From the NCBI RefSeq assembly GCF_029945925.1, contig NZ_JAQSDN010000033.1, positions 62,001-126,000 of the forward strand: a stretch of 64,000 nucleotides of DNA, in the 5' to 3' direction. This DNA is from Polaromonas sp. GTDB lineage: Bacteria > Pseudomonadota > Gammaproteobacteria > Burkholderiales > Burkholderiaceae_C. Numbering within the stretch: the stretch's first letter is position 1; each line of letters begins with the position of its first letter. Shown one piece after another: positions 18,063 through 25,934 of the stretch. The notes under the pieces are model-generated. The model was not told where the DNA came from and did not search any database. It worked only from the letters and a program-made list of their open reading frames with translations. Made by a program: the position numbers and the translations under genes.

Positions 18063-18659
18063 TTATCTGCCTAGGAGCTTCTCCTCGATGTCCTTCAAAA
18101 AAGCAGGGTCATGGGGGTCGGTGGCGGTGTTGAAGCTGGTGACGCGCTGGCCGTCGCGGGCCACGACGTACTTGTGAAAGTTCCAGCGTGGCCTCTGGCC
18201 GGTCTGTCTGGCCAGTTGCCGGAACAGCGGGTTGGCCGTTGTGCCGGACACGCCGGATTTGACGAACATCGGAAACTTCACGCCGAAGGTGTTTTCGCAG
18301 AAATCGGCAATCTCCCTGTTGCTGCCGCTCTCCTGCGAAAAGTCGTTGGACGGAAAGCCCAGCACCACCAGGCCTTGGTCCCGGTAGCGCGCATACAGCG
18401 CTTCAAGGCCCGCGTACTGGCGGGTGAAACCGCAGAAGCTGGCGGTGTTGACCACCACCAGCACCTTGCCGCTGTACTGGCACAGGGTCTGGGGCTTTTC
18501 GTCCTGCAGACGCAAAAAGCTGTGTTGCAGCAAGGGGGCGCAGGCCGGCGCCCCTTGGGCTGCAGCAGCGCCGGGTGGGGCTGCACGGCCGGGCGTGAGG
18601 GCCGCCATGCCCGCCAGCAGCGCCAGCATCAGCCAGGGTTTGAGGGACGGGTGCTTCAT
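18063..18659 (-). CDS. glutathione peroxidase, exported
   Basis: A 198-residue protein with a signal-peptide-like N-terminus (MKHPSLKPWLMLALLAGMAA, then an Ala/Pro-rich linker), so it is probably periplasmic. The peroxidase domain has NTASFCGFTRQYAGLEALY with peroxidatic C76 (Cys, not Sec), GFPSNDF and RWNFHKYVV, supplying the Trp and Asn of the catalytic tetrad; the usual Gln of NQF is Asp here, a change common in bacterial members. It would reduce lipid or organic peroxides, using thioredoxin or another thiol donor. It stands between the lipid operon and the divergent LitR-like regulator, which fits an oxidative or photo-oxidative role. Confidence 0.93.
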   Translation of the reverse strand: MKHPSLKPWLMLALLAGMAALTPGRAAPPGAAAAQGAPACAPLLQHSFLRLQDEKPQTLCQYSGKVLVVVNTASFCGFTRQYAGLEALYARYRDQGLVVLGFPSNDFSQESGSNREIADFCENTFGVKFPMFVKSGVSGTTANPLFRQLARQTGQRPRWNFHKYVVARDGQRVTSFNTATDPHDPAFLKDIEEKLLGR

Positions 18660-18690
18660 GATCTTGCTCGCTGTTGAATAATGGAAGGCC

Positions 18691-18715
18691 TTGTTGCGCA
18701 GTCTGCGCGCAACAA
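18691..18715. promoter_or_regulatory. perfect 9-bp inverted repeat, candidate operator
   Basis: TTGTTGCGC and GCGCAACAA are exact inverted repeats with a 7-bp spacer, in the 125-bp divergent region between the glutathione peroxidase and the LitR-like gene. Size and place suit a dimeric MerR-type regulator site controlling both genes; a hairpin in the peroxidase leader is the alternative. Confidence 0.5.
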
Positions 18716-18784
18716 AATCAAACTACCGGAAACCTGCCTCCCCACTGACGGAAATACGCAGTGTGGGCCCGATCAGATTCAAGC

Positions 18785-19786
18785 ATGCTGCCCCCCGATC
18801 CCTCCCTGCCCGGTCCGGTAATTCCCTGCCAGGCCGAGGCCTATGCCCCCGGCTTCACGATTGCCGCGGTCGAACGTGACACCGGCCTGTCCAAGGACAC
18901 CTTGCGGGTCTGGGAGCGCCGCTACCTGTTTCCCGTGCCCGGCCGCGACGTCCATGGCGAACGCCTGTATTCACGCGAGCAGCTCGAGCAGTTGCGGCTG
19001 ATCAAGCGCCTGCTGGACACCGGGCACCGGCCCGGGCAGGTGGTGGGTTTGCCGCATGCCGACCTGCAGGCCCTGGGCCGCCAGGCCGGCGGCAGCAAGC
19101 AGCGTCCGCAGGGTCCGCGCGGCAAGACCGCCGTGACGGCGGCGGGCGACGTTCTCGCGCCGCAGATCCAGACCTGTTTCGAGCTGGTCAAGCGCCACGA
19201 CGCGCTGGGCCTGCGCCACACCCTGTCCGCCGCCGTGCAGGCCTTGGGCCTGGCGCCTTTCGTCAGCACGCTGGTGGCGCCCCTCAACACCTTGATCGGC
19301 GACGCCTGGATGGATGGCCGGCTGGAAATTTTCGAGGAGCACTTCTACACCGAGTCGGTGACGGCCGTGCTGCGCCACGGCATCAGCAGCCTGGGCGTGG
19401 GCGGCGCCGCGTCGCCCCGGGTGCTGCTGACCACGTTTCCGCAGGAGTCGCACGGGCTGGGCCTGCTGATGGCCGAAACCTTTCTGGCCCTGCAGGGCTG
19501 CAACTGCCTGTCGCTGGGCGTGCAGACGCCGGTGCCCGACATCGCCCGGGCGGTGCTGGCGCACGGTGCCCGCATCGTGGTGCTCAGCTTCAGCGCCAGC
19601 CTCAACCCCAAGGATGTCACGCAGGGGCTGCGCGACCTGCGCGGCCTGTTGCCGCCGGCTGTCGAGATCTGGACCGGGGGCGCCTGTCCCGTCCTTCAGC
19701 GCCGCAGCCTGCCGGGCGTGCGGGTGCTGGCCAGCTTTGCCGCCATCGAGCCGGAACTCCAGCGCTGGCGCCAGGCGCAGCCCTGA
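18785..19786 (+). CDS. MerR-type regulator with B12-binding domain (LitR/CarH family photoreceptor-like)
   Basis: A 333-residue protein. Residues 24-85 are a MerR DNA-binding domain (FTIAAVERDTGLSKDTLRVWERRYLFPVP). Residues 125-200 are the four-helix cap of cobalamin-binding regulators, with W175 followed by E185-H186, the same W-x9-EH spacing as CarH. Residues 210-333 are a Rossmann B12 domain with ESHGLG (H223 as lower cobalt ligand), LSLGVQTP and TGG at 297-299. The residue after the Trp, His in Thermus CarH where it ligates cobalt after light, is Met176. Family members repress DNA in the dark and release it on light or cobalamin photolysis. ATG 18785 is preferred; GTG 18761 is possible. 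Confidence 0.88.
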   Translation: MLPPDPSLPGPVIPCQAEAYAPGFTIAAVERDTGLSKDTLRVWERRYLFPVPGRDVHGERLYSREQLEQLRLIKRLLDTGHRPGQVVGLPHADLQALGRQAGGSKQRPQGPRGKTAVTAAGDVLAPQIQTCFELVKRHDALGLRHTLSAAVQALGLAPFVSTLVAPLNTLIGDAWMDGRLEIFEEHFYTESVTAVLRHGISSLGVGGAASPRVLLTTFPQESHGLGLLMAETFLALQGCNCLSLGVQTPVPDIARAVLAHGARIVVLSFSASLNPKDVTQGLRDLRGLLPPAVEIWTGGACPVLQRRSLPGVRVLASFAAIEPELQRWRQAQP

Positions 19787-19886
19787 GCCGGCGTGGCTGC
19801 TTTCTGGCGGCGTTGACCGCTACCCAAGGCCGGCGCAAGGGTGTAGAAGGGTTGAAGGGGCGTGCAAAAGCGCGCCATCCTTTGAA

Positions 19887-19904
19887 CCCCGCATGAATGC
19901 GGGG
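19887..19904 (+). terminator. hairpin after the LitR-like gene
   Basis: CCCCGCA and TGCGGGG pair perfectly around a TGAA loop, 100 nt after the stop. It lacks a run of T, so termination may be weak or the hairpin may serve another purpose. Confidence 0.35.
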
Positions 19905-19992
19905 CTGTAAAGCCTGCTTGAAAAAGCTTGTCACATTCAGCCCCTAAAATCAGGGTGAATCTAGTGCGGTGTGTGCCGCGTAAGGAGTGCGT

Positions 19993-20862
19993 ATGCTTTA
20001 TCCAGAACTTTTCAAACAGCTCGAATCCGTCCGCTGGGACATGGACAAGGACATTCCCTGGGCGAGTTTCGACGCGTCCAAGCTGACCGACGAGCAGGCG
20101 CAGACCATCAAGATGAATGCGATCACCGAGTGGGCCGCCTTGCCGGCCACCGAGATGTTCCTGCGCGACAACAAGGACGACAGCGACTTTTCCGCTTTCA
20201 TGTCGATCTGGTTTTTTGAAGAGCAGAAACACTCGCTGGTGCTGATGGAGTACCTGCGGCGCTTCCGTCCCGAGCTGGTCCCGACCGAAAAAGAGCTGCA
20301 CGAGGTCCGCTTCGAATTTGAACCGGCCCCCGCACTCGAGACCCTGATGCTGCATTTCTGCGGCGAGATCCGGCTCAACCACTGGTACCGGCGTGCCAGC
20401 GAGTGGCACACCGAACCCGTGATCAAGCAGATCTACACCCAGCTCAGCCAGGACGAGGCGCGCCACGGCGGGGCCTACCTGCGCTATATGAAACGTGCCA
20501 TCAACAATTTCGGCAACGACGCCAAGGCCGCCTTCACCAAGGTCGGCGTGTTGATGGCCAGTGCCAGGCGCACGGCGCAGGCCCTGCACCCGACCAACCT
20601 GCACGTGAACAAGGCCCTGTTTCCGCGCGACACCATCCAGTCGCGCCTGCCCAACCCCGAGTGGCTGGAGCACTGGCTGGACAAGCAGATCAATTTCGAC
20701 GCCGCCTGGGAAGGCAAGGTGGTCGAACGCATCCTGCACAACATGAGCCTGCTGATGAACCAGAGTTTCAAGACCGTGCAGGAGCTCAACCGCTACCGCA
20801 AGGAACTGAGCAAGGAAATCGCGGCATCGGTCGCCCCGGCACCGGTGGCTACCGGCGCCTGA
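19993..20862 (+). CDS. ferritin-like di-iron protein
   Basis: A 289-residue helical protein with a four-helix di-iron pattern: ITEWAALPATEMF, then EEQKH (ExxH), then CGEIRLNHWY, then DEARH (ExxH). Two E...ExxH pairs are the signature of R2-like and desaturase-like di-iron carboxylate enzymes. The product might be an oxygenase or desaturase; the substrate is unknown. ATG 19993 follows AAGGAG at a good distance; GTG 19987 lies inside that site. It lies 200 bp after the LitR-like gene on the same strand, so a link to the lipid island is possible but not shown. Confidence 0.85.
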   Translation: MLYPELFKQLESVRWDMDKDIPWASFDASKLTDEQAQTIKMNAITEWAALPATEMFLRDNKDDSDFSAFMSIWFFEEQKHSLVLMEYLRRFRPELVPTEKELHEVRFEFEPAPALETLMLHFCGEIRLNHWYRRASEWHTEPVIKQIYTQLSQDEARHGGAYLRYMKRAINNFGNDAKAAFTKVGVLMASARRTAQALHPTNLHVNKALFPRDTIQSRLPNPEWLEHWLDKQINFDAAWEGKVVERILHNMSLLMNQSFKTVQELNRYRKELSKEIAASVAPAPVATGA

Positions 20863-20918
20863 TGCCCGACGGCAGCCTGCGGGTCGAGAGGGTGGCGGCG
20901 GCCTTCCGTTAAAGTGGC

Positions 20919-21428
20919 GTGATGCAAGGCGCATCCCCTCCCCCTTCTTCTCCCCTTTTCACGCAAAAAATCGTTTCCCGCGAGCAGGCGGCGCAGCGCG
21001 TCGCCGCCTTGCCGCGGCCTGTGGTGTTCACCAACGGCGTGTTTGACGTGCTGCATCGCGGCCATGCGACCTACCTGGCCCGGGCACGGGCGCTGGGCGC
21101 CAGCCTGGTGGTGGCGCTCAATACCGATGTATCGGCCCGGCGCCTGGGCAAGGGCCCGGACCGCCCGCTCAACAACGAGGAAGACCGCGCCGTGCTGATG
21201 GCGGCGCTTGAAGCGGTGAGCCTGGTCACCTGGTTTGACGAAGACACGCCGCTGGAACTGATCAACGAACTGCGGCCCGACATCCTGGTCAAGGGTGGCG
21301 ACTACGACATGGACAAGCTCGCCGAGACCGCCGTGGTCCGGAGTTACGGCGGCCAGGCGCTGGCGATTGCGTTTGTCGACGGCTACTCGACCAGCGCGCT
21401 GGTACGCAGGATCCGCCAGGCCCCGTGA
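20919..21428 (+). CDS. rfaE2: D-glycero-beta-D-manno-heptose 1-phosphate adenylyltransferase
   Basis: A 169-residue nucleotidyltransferase. It begins its domain with FTNGVFDVLHRGHATYL, containing the HxGH nucleotide-binding motif (HRGH), and has NTDVSARRLGKGPDRPLN, ILVKGGDYDMDKLAET and GYSTSALVRRI near the end (related to the ISSTxxR motif). It makes ADP-heptose from heptose 1-phosphate for LPS core. It is a stand-alone HldE C-terminal domain; the kinase part must be elsewhere. Start GTG 20919 or ATG 20922. A family B repeat follows the stop. Confidence 0.92.
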   Translation: MMQGASPPPSSPLFTQKIVSREQAAQRVAALPRPVVFTNGVFDVLHRGHATYLARARALGASLVVALNTDVSARRLGKGPDRPLNNEEDRAVLMAALEAVSLVTWFDEDTPLELINELRPDILVKGGDYDMDKLAETAVVRSYGGQALAIAFVDGYSTSALVRRIRQAP

Positions 21429-21449
21429 GCGCGTCCCTGCTTCCGCGGC

Positions 21450-21520
21450 GCTATTGATTCAATAGCTGATAGCGCCCGGTTTATAAGGGCTGGAGGCCAT
21501 TTTTGCTCAAATTTCGACCT
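21450..21520 (+). repeat. dispersed repeat family B, copy 3
   Basis: cgctattgattcaatagctg, atagcgcccgg, ttataagggctggaggcc and atttttgctcaaattt: a full copy following the heptose adenylyltransferase gene. The first 20 nt can fold as gctattga/tcaatagc. Confidence 0.8.
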
Positions 21521-21542
21521 TGGGCCAAGGGCTGCCACCCGC

Positions 21543-24500
21543 TCAGGGCGCCGGCAACTGCGCCGGCTTCGCGTCTGCCGCCAGCGTTGCCTGCCCCGTC
21601 TCGGGCGATTCCTTGCGGCCGCGCAGCCGGTTTGCCAGGCGCCTGATGCCGTGCTCGATGTCGTCGATGTAGGTGAACACCGCCGGCACCACCAGCAGGC
21701 TCAGCACGGTGGAAGTAATCAAGCCGCCGATCACGGCAATCGACATCGGCGAGCGAAAGCTCGGGTCGGCCGCGCCGAAGCCAAAGGCGATCGGCATCAT
21801 GCCGGCGCCCATGGCCAGCGTGGTCATGATGATGGGCCGGGCCCGCTTGTGGCAGGCGTCCAGCAGGGCGTCGCGGCGCGACATCGGCGCCACCACCGGG
21901 TGGCCGTTGCTGCCGTCGTTGCCGCGGCGCGCAACGATGGCGTATTCGACCAGCAGGATGGAGTTTTTGGTCGCGATGCCCATCAGCATGATCAGGCCGA
22001 TCAGCGAAGGCATGGAAAAACTCTTTTGCGCAATCAGCAGGCCGACAAAAGCGCCGCCCAGGGACAGCGGCAGCGCGGCCAGAATCGTCACCGGGTGCAG
22101 GAAGTCCTTGAACAGCAGCACCAGCACGATGTAGATGCAGAGCACGCCGGTCAGCATGGCCAGGCCGAAGCTGGCAAACAGCTCGCCCATGACTTCGGCA
22201 TCGCCGATCTCCACCACCTTGACGCCGGCCGGCAGGTTTTTCACGGCAGGCAATTCCTGAACCAGCTTGGTCACGTCGCCCAGCGGCAGGCCCGACAGCT
22301 CGATCTCGAAGTTGACATTGCGTGAACGGTCATAGCGGTCGATCACGGCCGGGCCGCCGGCAATCTCCAGCGTCGCGACCTGGCCCAGCATGACCGGGCC
22401 TTTGGTCCCGGGCACCGAGAGGCGTTCGAGCACGCTGAGGTCCTGGCGTGCCGCGTCGGCCAGCTTCACCACAATCGGCACCTGGCGTTCAGGCAGGTTC
22501 AGTTTGGGCAGCGACACGTCGTAGTCGCCCAGGGTCGCAATGCGCAGCGTCTCGCCGATGGCCGCGCTGGTCACACCGAGGTCGGCGGCGCGCGCGAAGT
22601 CCGGCCGCACGGCGATTTCGGGGCGGATCAGGCTGGCGCTCGAGGCCACGCTGCCCAGGCCCGGCACGGTGCGCAAATCCTTTTCCACGGCCAGCGCCGC
22701 TGCCTGCAGCGCCACCGGGTCTTCGCCGGTCAGCACCAGCACGTATTTTTCGCCCGAGCCGCCCAGGCCGACCTTGGTGCGCGCGCCGGGCAAGGCTTCG
22801 AGGGCTGCACGCATCTTGTTTTCAATGCCCTGCTTGCGCGGGCGTTCGCTGCGTTCGGTCAGCAGCACCGTCAGCGTGGCCTTGCGCGTCTCCGACGCGC
22901 CGGCCATGGCAAACGGGTCGGTGCCCGCGCTGCCCCCGCCTATGGTGGTGTAGACGCTGCGCACATGCTCGACCTGGCTGACCAGCAGGCGCGCCTGTTC
23001 GGCCGCGGCTTCGGTCTGCGCCAGGCTGGTGCCGGGTGGCAGTTCCAGATAGACCTGCGTCTGCGAGTTGTCGTCGGGCGGAATGAAGCCGGTGGGCAGC
23101 AGCGGAATCAGCAGGATGGAGCCGATGAAAAAAACCGTCGCCGCGACCATGGTGGTCACGCGGTGCTTGAGGCACCAGGTGGCCGCACGCATGTACAGCT
23201 TCATCCAGGCCGGGTCCTTGTGCTCGCCGACGATGGGTTTGAGCAGGTAGGCCGCCATCATGGGGGTGAGGACACGCGCCACCACCAGCGAGGCGAACAC
23301 CGCCAGCGAGGCGGTCCAGCCGAACTGCTTGAAGAACTTGCCCGCCACACCGCTCATGAACGCGGTCGGCAGGAACACCGCAATCAGCGTGAAGGTGGTG
23401 GCCACCACCGCCAGCCCAATCTCGTCGGCCGCTTCCATCGCCGCCTGGTAGGGCGTCTTGCCCATGCGCAAATGCCGCACGATGTTTTCCACCTCGACAA
23501 TCGCATCGTCGACCAGGATGCCGATCACCAGCGACAGCGCCAGCAGCGTCACCACGTTGATCGAAAAACCCAGCAGGTACATGCCGATGAAGGCCGGAAT
23601 CACCGACAGCGGCAGCGCTACGGCCGAGACAAAGGTGGCGCGCCAGTCGCGCAGGAACAGCCAGACCACCAGCACGGCAAGCAGCGCGCCCTCGTAGAGC
23701 AGGGCCATCGAGCCGTCGTATTCTTCCTCGACCGGTTTGACGAAGTTGAAGGCTTCGGTCAGCACCAGGTCGGGATGCTGCAGCTTGAGTTCGGCCAGCG
23801 CCACCTGCACCGCGGCACCCACCGTGACCTCGCTTTCGCCGCGGCTGCGCGCCACTTCAAAACCCACGACGGGTTTGCCGTCGAGCAGCGCAGCCGAGCG
23901 CGGGTCGGCAACGGTGTCGCTGACCGTGGCCACCTGGTCGAGCCGGATGCGCCGGCCGTCGCTGAGCGCCAGCTCCAGCCGGCCCAGCTCGTCGGCGGAT
24001 TTCACCGTGGCCAATGTACGCACCGGCTGTTCGCTGCCGCCCAGGTCGGTGCGCCCGCCGGCGCTTTCGGTCTGCACCTGCTTGAGTTGGCGCGAGATGT
24101 CGGCGGCGCTGGCGCCCAGCGCCTGCAGCTTGGAGGGATCGAGCGCCACGCGCACCTCGCGTGTCACGCCGCCCACGCGGTTGACTGCGCCCACGCCGCG
24201 CACGGCCAGCAGCTTGCGCGAGACCGTGTTGTCGACAAACCAGGACAGCGCCTCGGCATCCATGCGCGGCGAGCTGATGGTGAAGGCCAGCACCGGCTGG
24301 CCGGCCAGGTCCACCTTGCTGACAATCGGGTCGCGCACGTCACCGGGCAGGTCGGAACGCACGCGCGCGACCGCTGAACGCACGTCATCGACGGCTTCCT
24401 GCACCGGTTTTTCGAGGCGGAACTCGGCCGTGATGGTGACGCCGCCGTCCTGCACCTTGGTGTAGATGTGCTTGAGGCCCTGCACCGTGGCAATCGAGTT

Positions 24501-24704
24501 CTCGAGCTTGCGCGCCACTTCGGTTTCAAGCTGCGCCGGCGCGGCGCCCGGCAGTGAGGCCGAGATGCTGACGGTCGGCAGGTCGATGTCGGGAAAGTTT
24601 TGCACCTTCATGGCGTTGAACGACAACATGCCGGCAAAACTCAGCAGCACAAACAGCATGATCGCGGGGATCGGGTTCTTGATCGACCAGGAGGAAACGT
24701 TCAT
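21543..24704 (-). CDS. RND efflux pump inner-membrane permease (HAE1/AcrB type)
   Basis: A 1053-residue protein, the normal length for a proton-driven RND permease. It starts NVSSWSIKNPIPAIMLFVLL, has porter-domain segments (FPDIDLPTVSISASLPGA), GILVDDAIVEVENI in TM4 with the paired Asp of the proton relay, GVAGKFFKQFGWTASLAVFASL, and a second repeat with LMGIATKNSILLVEYA. It exports hydrophobic toxic compounds from membrane or periplasm, with the adjacent adaptor and outer-membrane factor. The sequence resembles the MdtB/MdtC-like and MexF-like branches; substrates cannot be inferred. It is the last gene of the tetR-led operon, 11 bp after the adaptor stop. Confidence 0.95.
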   Translation of the reverse strand: MNVSSWSIKNPIPAIMLFVLLSFAGMLSFNAMKVQNFPDIDLPTVSISASLPGAAPAQLETEVARKLENSIATVQGLKHIYTKVQDGGVTITAEFRLEKPVQEAVDDVRSAVARVRSDLPGDVRDPIVSKVDLAGQPVLAFTISSPRMDAEALSWFVDNTVSRKLLAVRGVGAVNRVGGVTREVRVALDPSKLQALGASAADISRQLKQVQTESAGGRTDLGGSEQPVRTLATVKSADELGRLELALSDGRRIRLDQVATVSDTVADPRSAALLDGKPVVGFEVARSRGESEVTVGAAVQVALAELKLQHPDLVLTEAFNFVKPVEEEYDGSMALLYEGALLAVLVVWLFLRDWRATFVSAVALPLSVIPAFIGMYLLGFSINVVTLLALSLVIGILVDDAIVEVENIVRHLRMGKTPYQAAMEAADEIGLAVVATTFTLIAVFLPTAFMSGVAGKFFKQFGWTASLAVFASLVVARVLTPMMAAYLLKPIVGEHKDPAWMKLYMRAATWCLKHRVTTMVAATVFFIGSILLIPLLPTGFIPPDDNSQTQVYLELPPGTSLAQTEAAAEQARLLVSQVEHVRSVYTTIGGGSAGTDPFAMAGASETRKATLTVLLTERSERPRKQGIENKMRAALEALPGARTKVGLGGSGEKYVLVLTGEDPVALQAAALAVEKDLRTVPGLGSVASSASLIRPEIAVRPDFARAADLGVTSAAIGETLRIATLGDYDVSLPKLNLPERQVPIVVKLADAARQDLSVLERLSVPGTKGPVMLGQVATLEIAGGPAVIDRYDRSRNVNFEIELSGLPLGDVTKLVQELPAVKNLPAGVKVVEIGDAEVMGELFASFGLAMLTGVLCIYIVLVLLFKDFLHPVTILAALPLSLGGAFVGLLIAQKSFSMPSLIGLIMLMGIATKNSILLVEYAIVARRGNDGSNGHPVVAPMSRRDALLDACHKRARPIIMTTLAMGAGMMPIAFGFGAADPSFRSPMSIAVIGGLITSTVLSLLVVPAVFTYIDDIEHGIRRLANRLRGRKESPETGQATLAADAKPAQLPAP

Positions 24705-24715
24705 CAGAAAGCTCC

Positions 24716-25891
24716 CTATTTAGTAGCTTGAGGCGCAGGCGCAGCAATGGCTGCGGCTTTATTTGCTACTGCGGCTTCACTGACGCGGACCAGGTCGCCG
24801 TCGTTGAGGAAGCCGGCGCCATCGACCACGATGCGCGCGTCTGGCGCCAGGCCGGAGAGCACCTCGACCCGGTCGCCCGCGAGCCGGCCGGTCACCACCT
24901 TGACCTGGCTGACGCGGTTGTCGGGTGCCAGGCGGAACACAAAGTTGAAGCCGTCGCGCACAACAATGGCGCGCTGCGGCACCGTCAGCGCGTCCGAACT
25001 GCCAAGGTTGAATTCGCCGCGCGCAAACATGCCGGCCTTGGCGGGTGAATTTTTGGCGGGCAGGATGGGCAGATCGACATACACCAGCGCCGAGCGCGTC
25101 TGCGGGTCGACCGTGGGCGCAATCATGCGCACGCGGCCCTGGATCTCGCCACCGCTGGCGGGGCGCACAACCGCGGTGGTGCCGGCCGTGAGGCGGCCGA
25201 GCTCGGCCGAGGTCACTTCAGCGCGCCACTCGAGCCGGCCCTTGCGGATCAGCCGAAACAGCTCGGTGCCGGCGCTGACGACAGCGCCTACGGTGGCTGT
25301 GCGCGCGGAGATCACGCCGCTGTCGGGCGCCAGCACCTGGGTTTGCCGGCCGCGCAGCTGCTGCGCGCCCAGCACGGCCTGCGCCGCCTCGGCGCGCGCC
25401 CGGGCGGTTTTTTCGGTCGTCAGGTACTGGTTGATCTGCTGGGTGCTCAGCGCGCCCGAGTTCTGCAGCGTGCGCGCGCGTTCGGCATTGGCCGCGGCGT
25501 CGGCCGCGCTGGCCTGCGCTTCCAGCAGGCTGGCGCGCGCCTGTGCCACGTCGGCCTGCACGCTTTCGGTTGAAAAGGTCGCCAGCACCTGACCGGCCTG
25601 GACCACGTCACCGACATTGACCCGCACCTCGGTCAGGCGCAGGCCGTTCGATTCGGAGCCGATGATGGCTTCCTGCCAGGCCACGATGTTGCCGTTGGCG
25701 GCCAGCATGAGGGGCAGGCGCGCCGGCTGCGGCTGCGCGGCGGTCACGGTCAGGGCCGGCTTGGGCGCGGCCTTGGCGTCTGCGGCGGCGTCCCCGGATT
25801 TTCCGGACGACAGGAAAAAGAAGGCGCCTGCGGCCACCGCGGCAACAACGAGGGCGATCACGGCAACGGGTTTGAGTTTGAATTTTTTCAT
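24716..25891 (-). CDS. RND efflux periplasmic adaptor (membrane fusion protein)
   Basis: A 391-residue HlyD/AcrA-type adaptor. An N-terminal anchor (FKLKPVAVIALVVAAVAAGAFFFL), then the lipoyl-like halves (GNIVAWQEAIIGSESNGLRL and SGVISARTATVGAVVSAG) around an alpha-hairpin of about 90 residues rich in Ala/Glu/Arg, then beta-barrel and membrane-proximal domains (VYVDLPI, PQRAIVVRDGFNFVFRL). No lipobox is seen, so it is held by the TM anchor. It connects the permease to the outer-membrane factor. The Ala-rich tail ends in QATK. Confidence 0.94.
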   Translation of the reverse strand: MKKFKLKPVAVIALVVAAVAAGAFFFLSSGKSGDAAADAKAAPKPALTVTAAQPQPARLPLMLAANGNIVAWQEAIIGSESNGLRLTEVRVNVGDVVQAGQVLATFSTESVQADVAQARASLLEAQASAADAAANAERARTLQNSGALSTQQINQYLTTEKTARARAEAAQAVLGAQQLRGRQTQVLAPDSGVISARTATVGAVVSAGTELFRLIRKGRLEWRAEVTSAELGRLTAGTTAVVRPASGGEIQGRVRMIAPTVDPQTRSALVYVDLPILPAKNSPAKAGMFARGEFNLGSSDALTVPQRAIVVRDGFNFVFRLAPDNRVSQVKVVTGRLAGDRVEVLSGLAPDARIVVDGAGFLNDGDLVRVSEAAVANKAAAIAAPAPQATK

Positions 25892-25934
25892 GGTGTTCTT
25901 GGAATCAAACAGGGACAGTCAAGAGGGGAAAAAC

